A stretch of 52,434 nt of DNA from Parvibaculum sp. (GTDB lineage: Bacteria > Pseudomonadota > Alphaproteobacteria > Parvibaculales > Parvibaculaceae): NCBI GenBank assembly GCA_020062605.1, contig JAGUWA010000058.1, forward strand, positions 1 through 52,434. Direction: 5' to 3'. The position numbers and the translations under genes are program-made. Numbering within the stretch: position 1 is the first letter of the stretch; each line of letters starts with the position of its first letter. The notes beneath the pieces were generated by a model, which saw only the letters and a program-made list of their open reading frames with translations, did no database searches and was not told where the DNA came from. Shown piece by piece: positions 8,523 to 15,852 of the stretch.

Positions 8523-8875
8523 GTCTCGCCGGCGGTCTTCTCGCGCACGAAGTTGCCGTTGGTATCCAGACCGACACCGAGGCCAAGCTGCCGTCGCCGG
8601 GCAAACCAGGCCTCCTCATCGGATCCGGTCTGTCCCATTTTCTCGACGAAGCTGTTGAGCCAGACGTCCTTTTCCTCGCCGGTGAGCTCCGCAGTCCCGA
8701 TTTCCCCCGAAAGGGCCGCCGTTATCCGGGCGTAATCGAAATTACCCGACTTCTCGATCGCGCGACCGATATGCACCCAATGTGCAACCTGTCCCGAGAC
8801 CGATCGGCTCTGCAGTTCGGACTCGCGCCGCATGATCTTCATGATGTCATCGGCAAGCTTGATGGATCGGGTCAT
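8519..8875 (-). CDS. ParD-like antitoxin
   Basis: A 118-residue protein beginning MTRSIKLADDIMKIMRRESE, followed by SVSGQVAHWVHIGRAIE; this is the ParD-like antitoxin family with an N-terminal ribbon-helix-helix-like domain. The start at 8875 is chosen because AGAGG lies 6 nt upstream; an upstream in-frame ATG (8902) has no such site. Its partner, a zeta-like kinase, is degraded just downstream. The antitoxin looks intact and may be an orphan that still regulates or neutralises related toxins. Confidence 0.72.
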   Translation of the reverse strand: MTRSIKLADDIMKIMRRESELQSRSVSGQVAHWVHIGRAIEKSGNFDYARITAALSGEIGTAELTGEEKDVWLNSFVEKMGQTGSDEEAWFARRRQLGLGVGLDTNGNFVREKTAGET

Positions 8876-8980
8876 GTGCAACCTCTGCACCAAAGGTGGC
8901 ATTTTGCTACCTCTCTTTTCAAGTCTGCGGAGGGAGGCACGAACCCGAATCCGATGTGCCGTTCAGCATAGTTGCGATTT

Positions 8981-8994
8981 GTCCATATATGGAC
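8981..8994. promoter_or_regulatory. Operator palindrome of the Xre-RES operon
   Basis: GTCCATATATGGAC is a perfect 14-bp palindrome, 28 bp upstream of the xre start. A weaker related stretch (TATATCTATATCCGGA) follows immediately and overlaps the likely -10 region. Position and symmetry suggest autoregulation by the Xre antitoxin. Confidence 0.55.
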
Positions 8995-9022
8995 TATATC
9001 TATATCCGGATTGGAGGCGAAG

Positions 9023-9547
9023 ATGGCTAATCAGAAGAAGCGGCCCCTTGGTGAAGGAGATGGCCTTCAGCGGTTCGACGTGTCCCGGTTCGCACCGGCC
9101 AACCGCCGCCGTCTCAGCGCGCCCGCTCTGCGGGCCTTCCTGACGATCGCGGACCTCTGGGGCCTGACGGAAGAACAGCGCCTCCTGGTCCTGGGCCTTC
9201 CGGCCAGATCCACCTATCACAACTGGTGCAAGCGGGTGCGCGAGCATGAGGCCATAACACTCGACGTGGACGTGCTCTTGCGGATTTCTGCGGTTCTGGG
9301 CATCCACCAGGCGCTCGGCATTCTTTTTCCCGATGAGCGCTCCGGCGTCGAGTGGCTGACGACGCCGCATGGCGCCCTTCCGTTCGGCGGCAGACCACCG
9401 CTCGATCTCCTCACAAGCGGCTCTCAGGACGGATTGCTGAGCGTGCGACGTTTTCTCGATGGCGCCCGCGGCGGCCTCTATATGCCGCCGGGCAGTATCG
9501 ACGAAGCGTTCGAGCCCTACACCGACGATGAGCTCGTTTTCCAGTGA
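9023..9547 (+). CDS. Xre/MbcA/ParS-family antitoxin of a RES-Xre system
   Basis: 174 residues. An N-terminal helix-turn-helix-like part is followed by the DUF2384 (MbcA/ParS) domain: HNWCKRVREHEAITLDVDVL, LRISAVLGIHQALGILFPDE. This domain pairs with RES toxins; its C-terminal tail blocks the toxin active site in known complexes. The start at 9023 has GGAGG 5 nt upstream. The stop overlaps the GTG start of the RES gene (GTGA at 9544), showing translational coupling. It probably represses the operon through the palindrome at 8981. Confidence 0.85.
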   Translation: MANQKKRPLGEGDGLQRFDVSRFAPANRRRLSAPALRAFLTIADLWGLTEEQRLLVLGLPARSTYHNWCKRVREHEAITLDVDVLLRISAVLGIHQALGILFPDERSGVEWLTTPHGALPFGGRPPLDLLTSGSQDGLLSVRRFLDGARGGLYMPPGSIDEAFEPYTDDELVFQ

Positions 9548-10215
9548 CGGATGCCTACGCTGCCGCGCCGCAACCCTCGCATCGGCTGATCCCTTCGAGA
9601 TTTCCGCCCGTGGGGCTGTTCGACACGGTTGCAACCGCGGCCGACCTCGAAGCCGTGATGGAACTTGCCGGCTGGACCAATGACCGGCTTGTCGCCGAAC
9701 GCATCGATCGCCTGCCCAGGGACGAATGGGTCTATGGCGTGCCGAATGCGAGTGTGGTCATGGCCGCCTTTCTTCATGCCGCCCCCGGCGGAATGCGGTT
9801 CAACGGCCCGGAGCTCGGCGCATGGTATGCCGCCGGCGATATCCGCACCGCGGCCGCGGAAGTCGGGCATCATCTGCGCCGTGAAGCGGCTGCCCGCGGC
9901 GTGCCGGGAATGACCCGGATTTACCGCGCCTACACGGCGACGCTTCAAGGCGAGTATCTCGATATCAGGGGACACCAGTCGACCCGTCCCGAGCTTTATA
10001 TGAGCGACAGCTATACCGAGGCGCAGAAATTCGGCGAGGCGGTTCGCGCGTTGGGCGGCGCGGGCATTCTCTACGACAGCCTGCGACGGCGCTCAGGCCT
10101 CAATGTCGTCGCGCATCGGCCGCGCAACATTGCCGACATTGCGCAGACGGATCATTTTGAAATTGCCGTGTTCTCGACGGGACGAAATATCGAAGTCCGC
10201 AAATTGAAGACTTGA
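9544..10215 (+). CDS. RES-domain toxin (predicted NAD-degrading enzyme)
   Basis: 223 residues with a RES domain: FPPVGLFDTVA near the N-terminus, ELGAWYAAGDIRTAAAEVGHH, RIYRAYTATLQGEYLDIRG, and the C-terminal FGEAVRALGGAGILYDSLRR. Characterised RES toxins related to ADP-ribosyltransferases deplete NAD+ and halt growth. The start is GTG overlapping the antitoxin stop. The gene appears full length with no frameshift. It could be transposon cargo or resident chromosome; the right boundary of the Tn7-like element is not visible. Confidence 0.87.
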   Translation: MTDAYAAAPQPSHRLIPSRFPPVGLFDTVATAADLEAVMELAGWTNDRLVAERIDRLPRDEWVYGVPNASVVMAAFLHAAPGGMRFNGPELGAWYAAGDIRTAAAEVGHHLRREAAARGVPGMTRIYRAYTATLQGEYLDIRGHQSTRPELYMSDSYTEAQKFGEAVRALGGAGILYDSLRRRSGLNVVAHRPRNIADIAQTDHFEIAVFSTGRNIEVRKLKT

Positions 10216-10414
10216 CCCGCATAAAGCTCGAAGCATTCGGTTGCCTTGGGCGCGAACGCTACTTCAAGCAAAGGGCCAATGGTGCGCCGGGGACATCAAA
10301 TAGGCAAAATCGATTCCGCAGGAAACAGCCATCAATCGCGATTATTGCGCTCTGAAACAAGCCAAATTGCGTCTCTATTCAATCGTGCAATCTTTCGTAG
10401 CTCCGCGACAGCCC

Positions 10415-10444
10415 TTGCCACACAAAAATAATTTTGTGTGGCAA
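10415..10444. repeat. 30-bp palindrome, copy A
   Basis: Two 13-bp arms, TTGCCACACAAAA and TTTTGTGTGGCAA, flank ATAA in a perfect inverted repeat. A second copy with the same right arm and 26 of 30 matching bases lies at 38430-38459 in the same orientation. It can equally be read as 11-bp arms around an 8-bp AT-rich centre, the layout of a tyrosine-recombinase core site. No T-run follows, so it is a poor terminator. Confidence 0.65.
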
Positions 10445-10585
10445 ATTGAGTGAAGTGGACGTGTCAAGGAAGAAAGCCCAGCAAATTGATTACGGGATTT
10501 GACCGGATTATCTTTTTCTACTTTTCCTTCAAACCTTCGTGTCGCGTTGAATGACGGACGCCACTCCGCACATCGAGCGAGTTCC

Positions 10586-10643
10586 CTTATGGCTGGCTTG
10601 ATTCCTTTAGGGTCGCGGGTATGCTTGTCAGCGACCCCATAAG
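10586..10643 (+). other. Predicted stem-loop in the ccoN leader region
   Basis: GGGTCGC (10610-10616) pairs with GCGACCC (10631-10637), and directly below it CTTATG (10586-10591) pairs with CATAAG (10638-10643), leaving an 18-nt bulge on the 5' side. Two coaxial perfect stems in otherwise noncoding DNA suggest a structured RNA or protein-binding element. Function unknown. Confidence 0.35.
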
Positions 10644-10729
10644 CGAGGTCACTTTGATGTGGAGATTTCACTCCCCTGCAATTTTTTGTCCAGTACCCTG
10701 CGACAAACAAGCTTATTGGTTGTGCATTC

Positions 10730-10758
10730 AATAAGATATATAGAAAATATATCTTATT
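10730..10758. promoter_or_regulatory. NsrR-like operator upstream of ccoN
   Basis: A perfect 29-bp inverted repeat: AATAAGATATAT, AGAAA, ATATATCTTATT. The inner 23 bp follow the 11-1-11 layout of NsrR boxes (AAGATGYATTT-n-AAATRCATCTT). It is the most symmetrical of five similar sites in the window and lies about 70-100 bp before ccoN. An nsrR gene is encoded at 31987-32484. The regulator assignment is inferred. Confidence 0.6.
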
Positions 10759-10771
10759 TCTGCCGCATCCG

Positions 10772-10790
10772 GATTCAGTACGTCTGAATC
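10772..10790. promoter_or_regulatory. Second dyad in the ccoN promoter region
   Basis: GATTCAG and CTGAATC form a perfect inverted repeat around TACGT, 14 bp downstream of the NsrR-like palindrome and about 40 bp before ccoN. It is either a small hairpin in the leader RNA or an operator for another regulator. It does not match the FNR/FixK consensus TTGAT-n4-ATCAA. Confidence 0.35.
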
Positions 10791-10831
10791 GTGCGCGCAC
10801 TTAGCCTAACCAACGCAAGAAACCGGTGCCG

Positions 10832-12475
10832 ATGATTGCAACATTGACATCTACCGAGCGTCAAATCGCAATTGCCATTTCCATTCTTGTGTCCGTCTGC
10901 GGAATCGCACTTGCAGCCGCGGGACGACATGACCCATTGGAAATTCATGGATTTATTATTCTGGTGGCGGGACTTCTTTGCGCCATTGTCGTCATTCACA
11001 GCTATTACGAACCGGAGCCAACGCCCGACCGCTTGTCGAGTTACTACGATCCGCCTATCAAGGCGGGCATTGCCATGTCTATGGCTTGGGCAGTGTTCGC
11101 CATGTTCGTTGGCGTGTGGGTGGCATTGCTGCTCGCCTGGCCGGAACTGACATTTGATCAGCCTTGGGCCGGCTTCGGACGATTGCGGCCGGTTCACACT
11201 ACAGGCGTCATTTTCGGCTTCGGCGGGAATGCACTCATCGCGACGTCCTTTCACGTCATGCAGCGTACTTCACGCGCGCGTATGCCTGACCAGATCTCTC
11301 CCTGGTTTGTCCTTGCCGGCTACAATCTCTTCTGCATTCTTTCGGTCAGCGGCTACTTCATCGGTATTACCCAGTCGAAAGAGTACGCAGAAGCGGAATG
11401 GTATGCGGATATCTGGCTCGTTATCGTATGGGTGACCTACTTCGTACTTTACATACGAACGATAGCGCGTCGGAAGGAACCGCACATCTATGTAGCCAAC
11501 TGGTATTTTCTGGCGTTCATCCTCGTCGTCGCGATCCTGCATATCGTCAACAACATCGCCGTTCCGGTCTCGATCGGCCATGCCAAGAGCTACACTGTGT
11601 GGGCCGGCGTGCAGGATGCCATGGTGCAGTGGTGGTATGGCCACAATGCCGTTGCCTTCTTTCTGACGGCTGGCTTTCTCGGGATGCTCTACTATTACCT
11701 CCCCGTGAGAGCGCAACGCCCGATCTTCTCCTACCGGCTTTCGATCCTCAGCTTCTGGGGCATCACATTCTTCTACATGTGGGCCGGCTCTCACCACTTA
11801 CATTACACCGCCTTGCCCCACTGGGTGCAGACGCTAGGCATGACCTTCTCGGTAATGCTTCTGGTGCCGTCATGGGCGTCGGCTGGTAACGCGCTGCTAA
11901 CACTTAACGGCGCTTGGCACCGCGTGCGTGACGACGCAACGCTTCGTTTCATGATGGTCGCCGCGGTGTTCTACGGATTGTCCACGTTTGAAGGATCGTT
12001 CATGGCCATTCGGCCGGTGAACTCGCTCTCGCACTACACTGACTGGACGGTTGGGCACGTTCACGCCGGAGCACTCGGATGGGTTGCGCTGATTACCTTC
12101 GGTTCTTTTTATACGCTTGTGCCGAGTCTCTGGAAGCGCGAGCGCATGTACTCAGCCGGCCTTGTGGAAGTCCACTTCTGGCTCGCTCTGGCAGGCACGC
12201 TCGTCTACGTCTTCGCAATGTGGAACTCCGGCGTCATCCAAGGGCTTATGTGGCGGACATACACAAAGGAAGGAACCCTCGCCTATTCCTTCCTCGACTC
12301 ACTTGTGGCGATGCGCCCCTACTATGTTGCCCGGGCTTTCGGCGGCATTCTCTTTCTGGCCGGCGCAATCGTGGGCTCCTACAACATCTGGATGACAGTG
12401 CGAGCAGTTCCCCAAGCTGCCGACACCGGCAAGGACGCGCCCCAGCCCGAAAAAGTTGCGGTCGCGGGAGAATAA
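10832..12475 (+). CDS. ccoN: cbb3-type cytochrome c oxidase subunit I
   Basis: About 547 residues, the catalytic heme-copper subunit of the high-affinity cbb3 oxidase in the inner membrane. Visible landmarks are the low-spin heme His in LRPVHTTGVIFGFGGN, the CuB/active-site His in WWYGHNAVAFF and SHHLHYTALPHW, and the late heme ligands in DWTVGHVHAGALGW, with about twelve membrane spans. It opens the ccoNOQP operon (ccoO starts 4 bp downstream). The start is uncertain between GTG 10826 and ATG 10832; neither has a strong ribosome site. A long leader with an NsrR-like palindrome and other dyads precedes it. Confidence 0.94.
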   Translation: MIATLTSTERQIAIAISILVSVCGIALAAAGRHDPLEIHGFIILVAGLLCAIVVIHSYYEPEPTPDRLSSYYDPPIKAGIAMSMAWAVFAMFVGVWVALLLAWPELTFDQPWAGFGRLRPVHTTGVIFGFGGNALIATSFHVMQRTSRARMPDQISPWFVLAGYNLFCILSVSGYFIGITQSKEYAEAEWYADIWLVIVWVTYFVLYIRTIARRKEPHIYVANWYFLAFILVVAILHIVNNIAVPVSIGHAKSYTVWAGVQDAMVQWWYGHNAVAFFLTAGFLGMLYYYLPVRAQRPIFSYRLSILSFWGITFFYMWAGSHHLHYTALPHWVQTLGMTFSVMLLVPSWASAGNALLTLNGAWHRVRDDATLRFMMVAAVFYGLSTFEGSFMAIRPVNSLSHYTDWTVGHVHAGALGWVALITFGSFYTLVPSLWKRERMYSAGLVEVHFWLALAGTLVYVFAMWNSGVIQGLMWRTYTKEGTLAYSFLDSLVAMRPYYVARAFGGILFLAGAIVGSYNIWMTVRAVPQAADTGKDAPQPEKVAVAGE

Positions 12476-12479
12476 TGCG

Positions 12480-13232
12480 ATGCCCGAACTCTTCCACCGT
12501 AAACTAGAGCGCTCCACCATCGGCTTCGTTCTGGCCGTCATAGCCGTCGCAAGCGTGGGCGGAATCGTGGAAATCGCGCCGCTCTTCACCATCGACGAAA
12601 CGGTCGAGGAAGCCCCCGACATGCGGCTGTATACGCCGCTCGAGCTGGCAGGCCGCAATATCTACATCCGCGAAGGTTGCTACGCATGCCACAGCCAGAT
12701 GATCCGCACTCTTCGCGACGAAGTCGAACGCTATGGCCCATATTCGCTTGCCGTTGAATCCCGTTATGATCACCCCATGCTGTGGGGCTCGAAAAGAACG
12801 GGTCCGGATCTGGCTCGCGTTGGCGACAAATATTCCGATCTTTGGCACGTTTCCCATCTAACAAACCCTCGCGATGTCGTTCCGGAGTCGAATATGCCCG
12901 CCTATCGATGGCTGGCGCGGAACCCGCTGCAGATGGAAGATCTTCCATTACATCTCGCGGCACAGCGCGCGGTCGGCGTACCCTATACTGACGACATGAT
13001 CGAAAATGCCGCGAAGGACGCATACGGGCAGGCGACTCCCGATAGCGATGCCGCATCGGGGGTTGCCGAGCGATACGGGGAAGAGACGCAGATTCGAGCT
13101 TTCGACGGCGTTGCCACGCGCGTCACGGAAATGGATGCTCTGGTGGCATATCTTCAGATCCTCGGGCGCATGACCGACGCGGCCTTCGAACACACAGCGG
13201 CACCCCAGGAGCCGCCAGAACCAGTCAAATGA
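12480..13232 (+). CDS. ccoO: cbb3-type cytochrome c oxidase subunit II (mono-heme c)
   Basis: 250 residues. One N-terminal membrane anchor (STIGFVLAVIAVASVGGIVE) is followed by a periplasmic mono-heme cytochrome domain with the CYACH motif (GCYACHSQMIRTL) and WGSKRTGPDLARVG. It passes electrons from CcoP to the CcoN heme-copper centre. The start at 12480 has GGGAG upstream and lies 4 bp after the ccoN stop. Length and order are standard. Confidence 0.94.
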   Translation: MPELFHRKLERSTIGFVLAVIAVASVGGIVEIAPLFTIDETVEEAPDMRLYTPLELAGRNIYIREGCYACHSQMIRTLRDEVERYGPYSLAVESRYDHPMLWGSKRTGPDLARVGDKYSDLWHVSHLTNPRDVVPESNMPAYRWLARNPLQMEDLPLHLAAQRAVGVPYTDDMIENAAKDAYGQATPDSDAASGVAERYGEETQIRAFDGVATRVTEMDALVAYLQILGRMTDAAFEHTAAPQEPPEPVK

Positions 13233-13251
13233 TGAACAAGGAGCTCACGTG

Positions 13252-13422
13252 ATGGAGATCGATCACAATGCTCTCGTTTTCTTTTCCAAAAGCTGGGGCC
13301 TTCTCTACTTGGGCGGGTTCGCGGTTTGCGTTGTCGTCTATACCTTCTGGCCTTCTAACAAGAAGCGCTTCGTAAGGGCGAAAGAGAGCATTCTCGACCC
13401 GGTGGATAAGCCATGGCAGTAG
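13252..13422 (+). CDS. ccoQ: cbb3-type oxidase subunit CcoQ
   Basis: A 56-residue single-span protein: short N-terminus, hydrophobic segment (WGLLYLGGFAVCVVVYTFW) and a basic tail ending DKPWQ. Size, topology and place between ccoO and ccoP identify CcoQ, which stabilises the oxidase complex. An AAGGAG ribosome site lies upstream of ATG 13252. Its end overlaps the ccoP start by 10 bp. Confidence 0.88.
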   Translation: MEIDHNALVFFSKSWGLLYLGGFAVCVVVYTFWPSNKKRFVRAKESILDPVDKPWQ

Positions 13423-14294
13423 AAGAACGCGATCCGGTCAGCGGTCGGAAAACAACCGGACATGAATGGAACGGGATAACGGAGTTGGACACTCCCGTTC
13501 CGAAGGGTGTTCTAATTTTTCTGATCGTCACCCATGTGTTCGCGGTCCTCTGGTGGTTCCTGATGCCAACATGGCCGCTTGGGACCAGCTATACAAAAGG
13601 ATTTCTGGGGGTCAATCAACACAGCACCGTTGAAGAAAAGCTCGTGACCGCACAGGCAGGACGCGCTTCCTGGATGAATAGAATTGAAGCCGAGAGCTTC
13701 GAGCAGGTTCTGGCCGACCCGCAGCTCATGTCGATTGTCGAGAGCACTGGCCATCGTCTGTTCGGTGACAATTGCGCCGCCTGTCATGGCGTCGACGGAA
13801 AGGGCCGCGCGAACTACCCAAACCTGACAGATGACGATTGGTTGTGGGGTGGCTCAGTGGAAACCATCGCCGAGACGATGCGTGTAGGGATCAACACTGA
13901 ACATCCGGAAAGCCGTTTTGCGCAAATGCCCTCCTTCGGCGTCGACGGAACACTCAACCGCGAAGAGATAAGCAAAGCCGCAACTTACGTCTATTCTCTG
14001 AGTCATCCAGAGTTTTCGACGGAAGAGGTCAAGAAAAAGATCGAAAGCGGAAAAGAGGTTTTTCAGGCCAATTGTGCTTTTTGTCATGGCGAGGATGCGC
14101 GAGGAAATCAGGAGATTGGCGCGCCCAATCTGGCCGACGCGCGTTGGCTCTATGGCGGTGATCTGCAAACCATCGTGGATACTATTCATGGCGGACGGCA
14201 GGGGCACATGCCCACTTGGGACGAACGGCTGACAGAGGGAGAGATCAAGATACTCGCTCTCTATGTTCACTCGCTGTCGAAGGAAATGCGATGA
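13413..14294 (+). CDS. ccoP: cbb3-type cytochrome c oxidase subunit III (di-heme c)
   Basis: 293 residues. An N-terminal membrane anchor (VLIFLIVTHVFAVLWWFLM) is followed by two cytochrome c domains with CAACH (about residue 121) and CAFCH (about 222). CcoP receives electrons from soluble or membrane cytochromes and feeds CcoO. The HEWNGITELDTPVPK stretch before the anchor is the family signature. It overlaps ccoQ at the start and a small membrane-protein gene at the end (ATGA). Confidence 0.94.
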   Translation: MAVEERDPVSGRKTTGHEWNGITELDTPVPKGVLIFLIVTHVFAVLWWFLMPTWPLGTSYTKGFLGVNQHSTVEEKLVTAQAGRASWMNRIEAESFEQVLADPQLMSIVESTGHRLFGDNCAACHGVDGKGRANYPNLTDDDWLWGGSVETIAETMRVGINTEHPESRFAQMPSFGVDGTLNREEISKAATYVYSLSHPEFSTEEVKKKIESGKEVFQANCAFCHGEDARGNQEIGAPNLADARWLYGGDLQTIVDTIHGGRQGHMPTWDERLTEGEIKILALYVHSLSKEMR

Positions 14295-14488
14295 TCCACA
14301 GCCAGGCAAAGGCCAGCATCAAGACAAGGCTTTTCATCTGGAGCATCGTTTCAGCGGCACTTTTGCTGTTCTTCGTCGCCAATGCGCACCTCGTATACGT
14401 TGCGTACGACTCCCAGCCGGATTGTATGCCGCATCTCAAGGAAGCAGGTAACAACGGAAACTTCAGAGCAGCGAAGTCTGCCTGCTGA
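14291..14488 (+). CDS. Small membrane protein of the cbb3 operon
   Basis: 65 residues with one membrane span (LFIWSIVSAALLLFFVANAHLV cut short here) and a polar tail with two Cys (DCMPHLKEAG ... SAC). The start overlaps the ccoP stop by 4 bp (ATGA), so it is translationally coupled to the oxidase. I do not recognise the family; it is too short and lacks the features of CcoH/FixH. An assembly or stability role with the oxidase is a guess from position. Confidence 0.6.
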   Translation: MIHSQAKASIKTRLFIWSIVSAALLLFFVANAHLVYVAYDSQPDCMPHLKEAGNNGNFRAAKSAC

Positions 14489-14501
14489 GGAGGAAAGACC
14501 T

Positions 14502-15320
14502 ATGAACGAAGTCGACAGCTCCTACGGCTTACTGAGCGAGACCTCCAGCATTGCCGAAACAAGAAACAAGAGTCTGCAGAGACATCTTCCCTTCACTATC
14601 GGCTTCAAATGGCTCCGCGCGGGGTGGCATGACCTAATCATTCATCCTGGACAAAGTTTGGCTTATGGTTTCGGCGTTTTTCTTGTTTCCCTGCTCGTTG
14701 TTATGTTGCTGGCTCAGCTCGACCTGGACTACATCCTTTTTCCTGCACTAGCCGGCTTCATGATCGTGGCTCCCATTTTGGCTGTCGGACTTTACGAGAA
14801 AAGCCGGACGTTGGAGAGCGGGGAACGCATAACTCTCCGGCGGATGTTCAGAGCCAAACCAAAAGCCGGTGCGCAGATCTATTTTGCCGGCGTGATGCTT
14901 TGCCTCCTCATGCTTCTCTGGATGCGCGCCGCCGTTCTTCTCTATGCCCTCTTTTTCGGCGTCAGGCCATTTCCGGGGCTCGATCACATCCTGGGGTTAC
15001 TCGTTACGCAGCCACTTGGGTGGTCAATGCTCATTGTGGGCACGGCGATCGGCAGTCTCTTTGCTTCATTCGCTTTTGCGATCAGCATTTTTTCCATTCC
15101 CATGCTGCTCGACCGCTCTACCGATGCGATGACGGCCATGGGCACAAGCATGGCGCTCGTCTGGAACAATTTCATTCCAATGGTGGTTTGGGGAATGATC
15201 GTCGTGGTTCTTTTCGCAATATGCGTTCTTACGGCGCTCACCGGGTTGATCGTGATTTTTCCTCTGCTGGGGCACGCCACTTGGCACGCCTACCGAATGG
15301 TCGCCCAATCGGACCAATAG
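14502..15320 (+). CDS. DUF2189-family integral membrane protein
   Basis: 272 residues with about six membrane spans. The N-terminal motif GFKWLRAGWHDLIIHPGQSL is the signature of DUF2189 membrane proteins, often found near cytochrome oxidase genes. The conserved GHATWHAYR lies at the C-terminus. GGAGGAAAG precedes ATG 14502. It follows the small membrane protein by 13 bp and is probably in the ccoNOQP transcript. The biochemical role is unknown. Confidence 0.78.
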   Translation: MNEVDSSYGLLSETSSIAETRNKSLQRHLPFTIGFKWLRAGWHDLIIHPGQSLAYGFGVFLVSLLVVMLLAQLDLDYILFPALAGFMIVAPILAVGLYEKSRTLESGERITLRRMFRAKPKAGAQIYFAGVMLCLLMLLWMRAAVLLYALFFGVRPFPGLDHILGLLVTQPLGWSMLIVGTAIGSLFASFAFAISIFSIPMLLDRSTDAMTAMGTSMALVWNNFIPMVVWGMIVVVLFAICVLTALTGLIVIFPLLGHATWHAYRMVAQSDQ

Positions 15321-15327
15321 AGGTCAT

Positions 15328-15350
15328 GTAAGAAGTGGTGTTCTTCTTAC
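15328..15350. other. Inverted repeat between the DUF2189 gene and ccoS
   Basis: GTAAGAAG and CTTCTTAC form perfect 8-bp arms around TGGTGTT, starting 7 bp after the DUF2189 stop. It can form a hairpin in the transcript, but no T-run follows. It may limit readthrough into ccoS or protect the 3' end of the operon transcript. Confidence 0.4.
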
Positions 15351-15411
15351 TTGGACCATCTAGCCGGTTCGTCAGGGAGGTCGCGATTTCTCGATCGCAG
15401 AAAGCGATTCA

Positions 15412-15633
15412 ATGACTGTCCTTGTATGGCTGATTCCAATAGCGCTGGTAATGGGTTTGGTCGCTTTGTGGGCGTTTATGTGGTCGATAGAAAGCGGCCA
15501 ATATGATGACCTTGAAGGCGCGGCGGAACGAGTTCTGCTCCATCCACAGGAGGACCACCCGCTACCAGATGAAAAAAGATGCAGTTCACGCGAAGAAGGA
15601 AGTAATGTTGAAGGTAATGGTTATGAGAAATGA
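15412..15633 (+). CDS. ccoS: cbb3-type oxidase assembly protein CcoS
   Basis: 73 residues. The N-terminal span (VLVWLIPIALVMGLVALWAF) is followed by WSIESGQYDDLEGAAERVL; the GQYDDLEGAAxRIL block is the CcoS signature. CcoS is needed for cofactor insertion into CcoN. Its usual neighbours ccoG, ccoH and the copper ATPase ccoI are not in the window, so this ccoS is detached from them or they lie elsewhere in the genome. The ribosome site is weak. Confidence 0.88.
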   Translation: MTVLVWLIPIALVMGLVALWAFMWSIESGQYDDLEGAAERVLLHPQEDHPLPDEKRCSSREEGSNVEGNGYEK

Positions 15634-15678
15634 CCTTTTCGGCGCGCGCCGCCTTGACCATTAGAATGGATGTGGTTC

Positions 15679-15816
15679 ATGTCCGAGCTACTAAAGCACA
15701 AGATCGATCCGGTTGGAGCGGTGGCATTCATATTCGGATGCGCCGTTGTCGTCCCCAGCATAGCCGCCCTTGGGATCACCCTCTTGGCTGTCGTTCGCGT
15801 CGTCTTTTCTACCTGA
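15679..15816 (+). CDS. Possible small membrane protein after ccoS
   Basis: 45 codons from ATG 15679 encode a short polar start (MSELLKHKIDPVG) and a long hydrophobic helix (AVAFIFGCAVVVPSIAALGI). No strong ribosome site is visible. Composition and location after ccoS make a small transmembrane protein plausible, but I do not recognise a family. It ends 37 bp before the convergent clc gene. Confidence 0.4.
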   Translation: MSELLKHKIDPVGAVAFIFGCAVVVPSIAALGITLLAVVRVVFST

Positions 15817-15852
15817 AGGATGACGCGTTCAGGTCGGGCCTAAAATCGGTGA

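Noticed and set aside
10415..10444. Palindrome copy A as a rho-independent terminator
   Set aside because: Long stem but the closing part is AT-only and no T-run follows; the second copy 28 kb away argues for a site rather than a terminator.
10375..10800. A 141-codon minus-strand open frame upstream of ccoN
   Set aside because: It spans palindrome A, the stem-loop and the NsrR-like site, lacks a ribosome site and has no domain.
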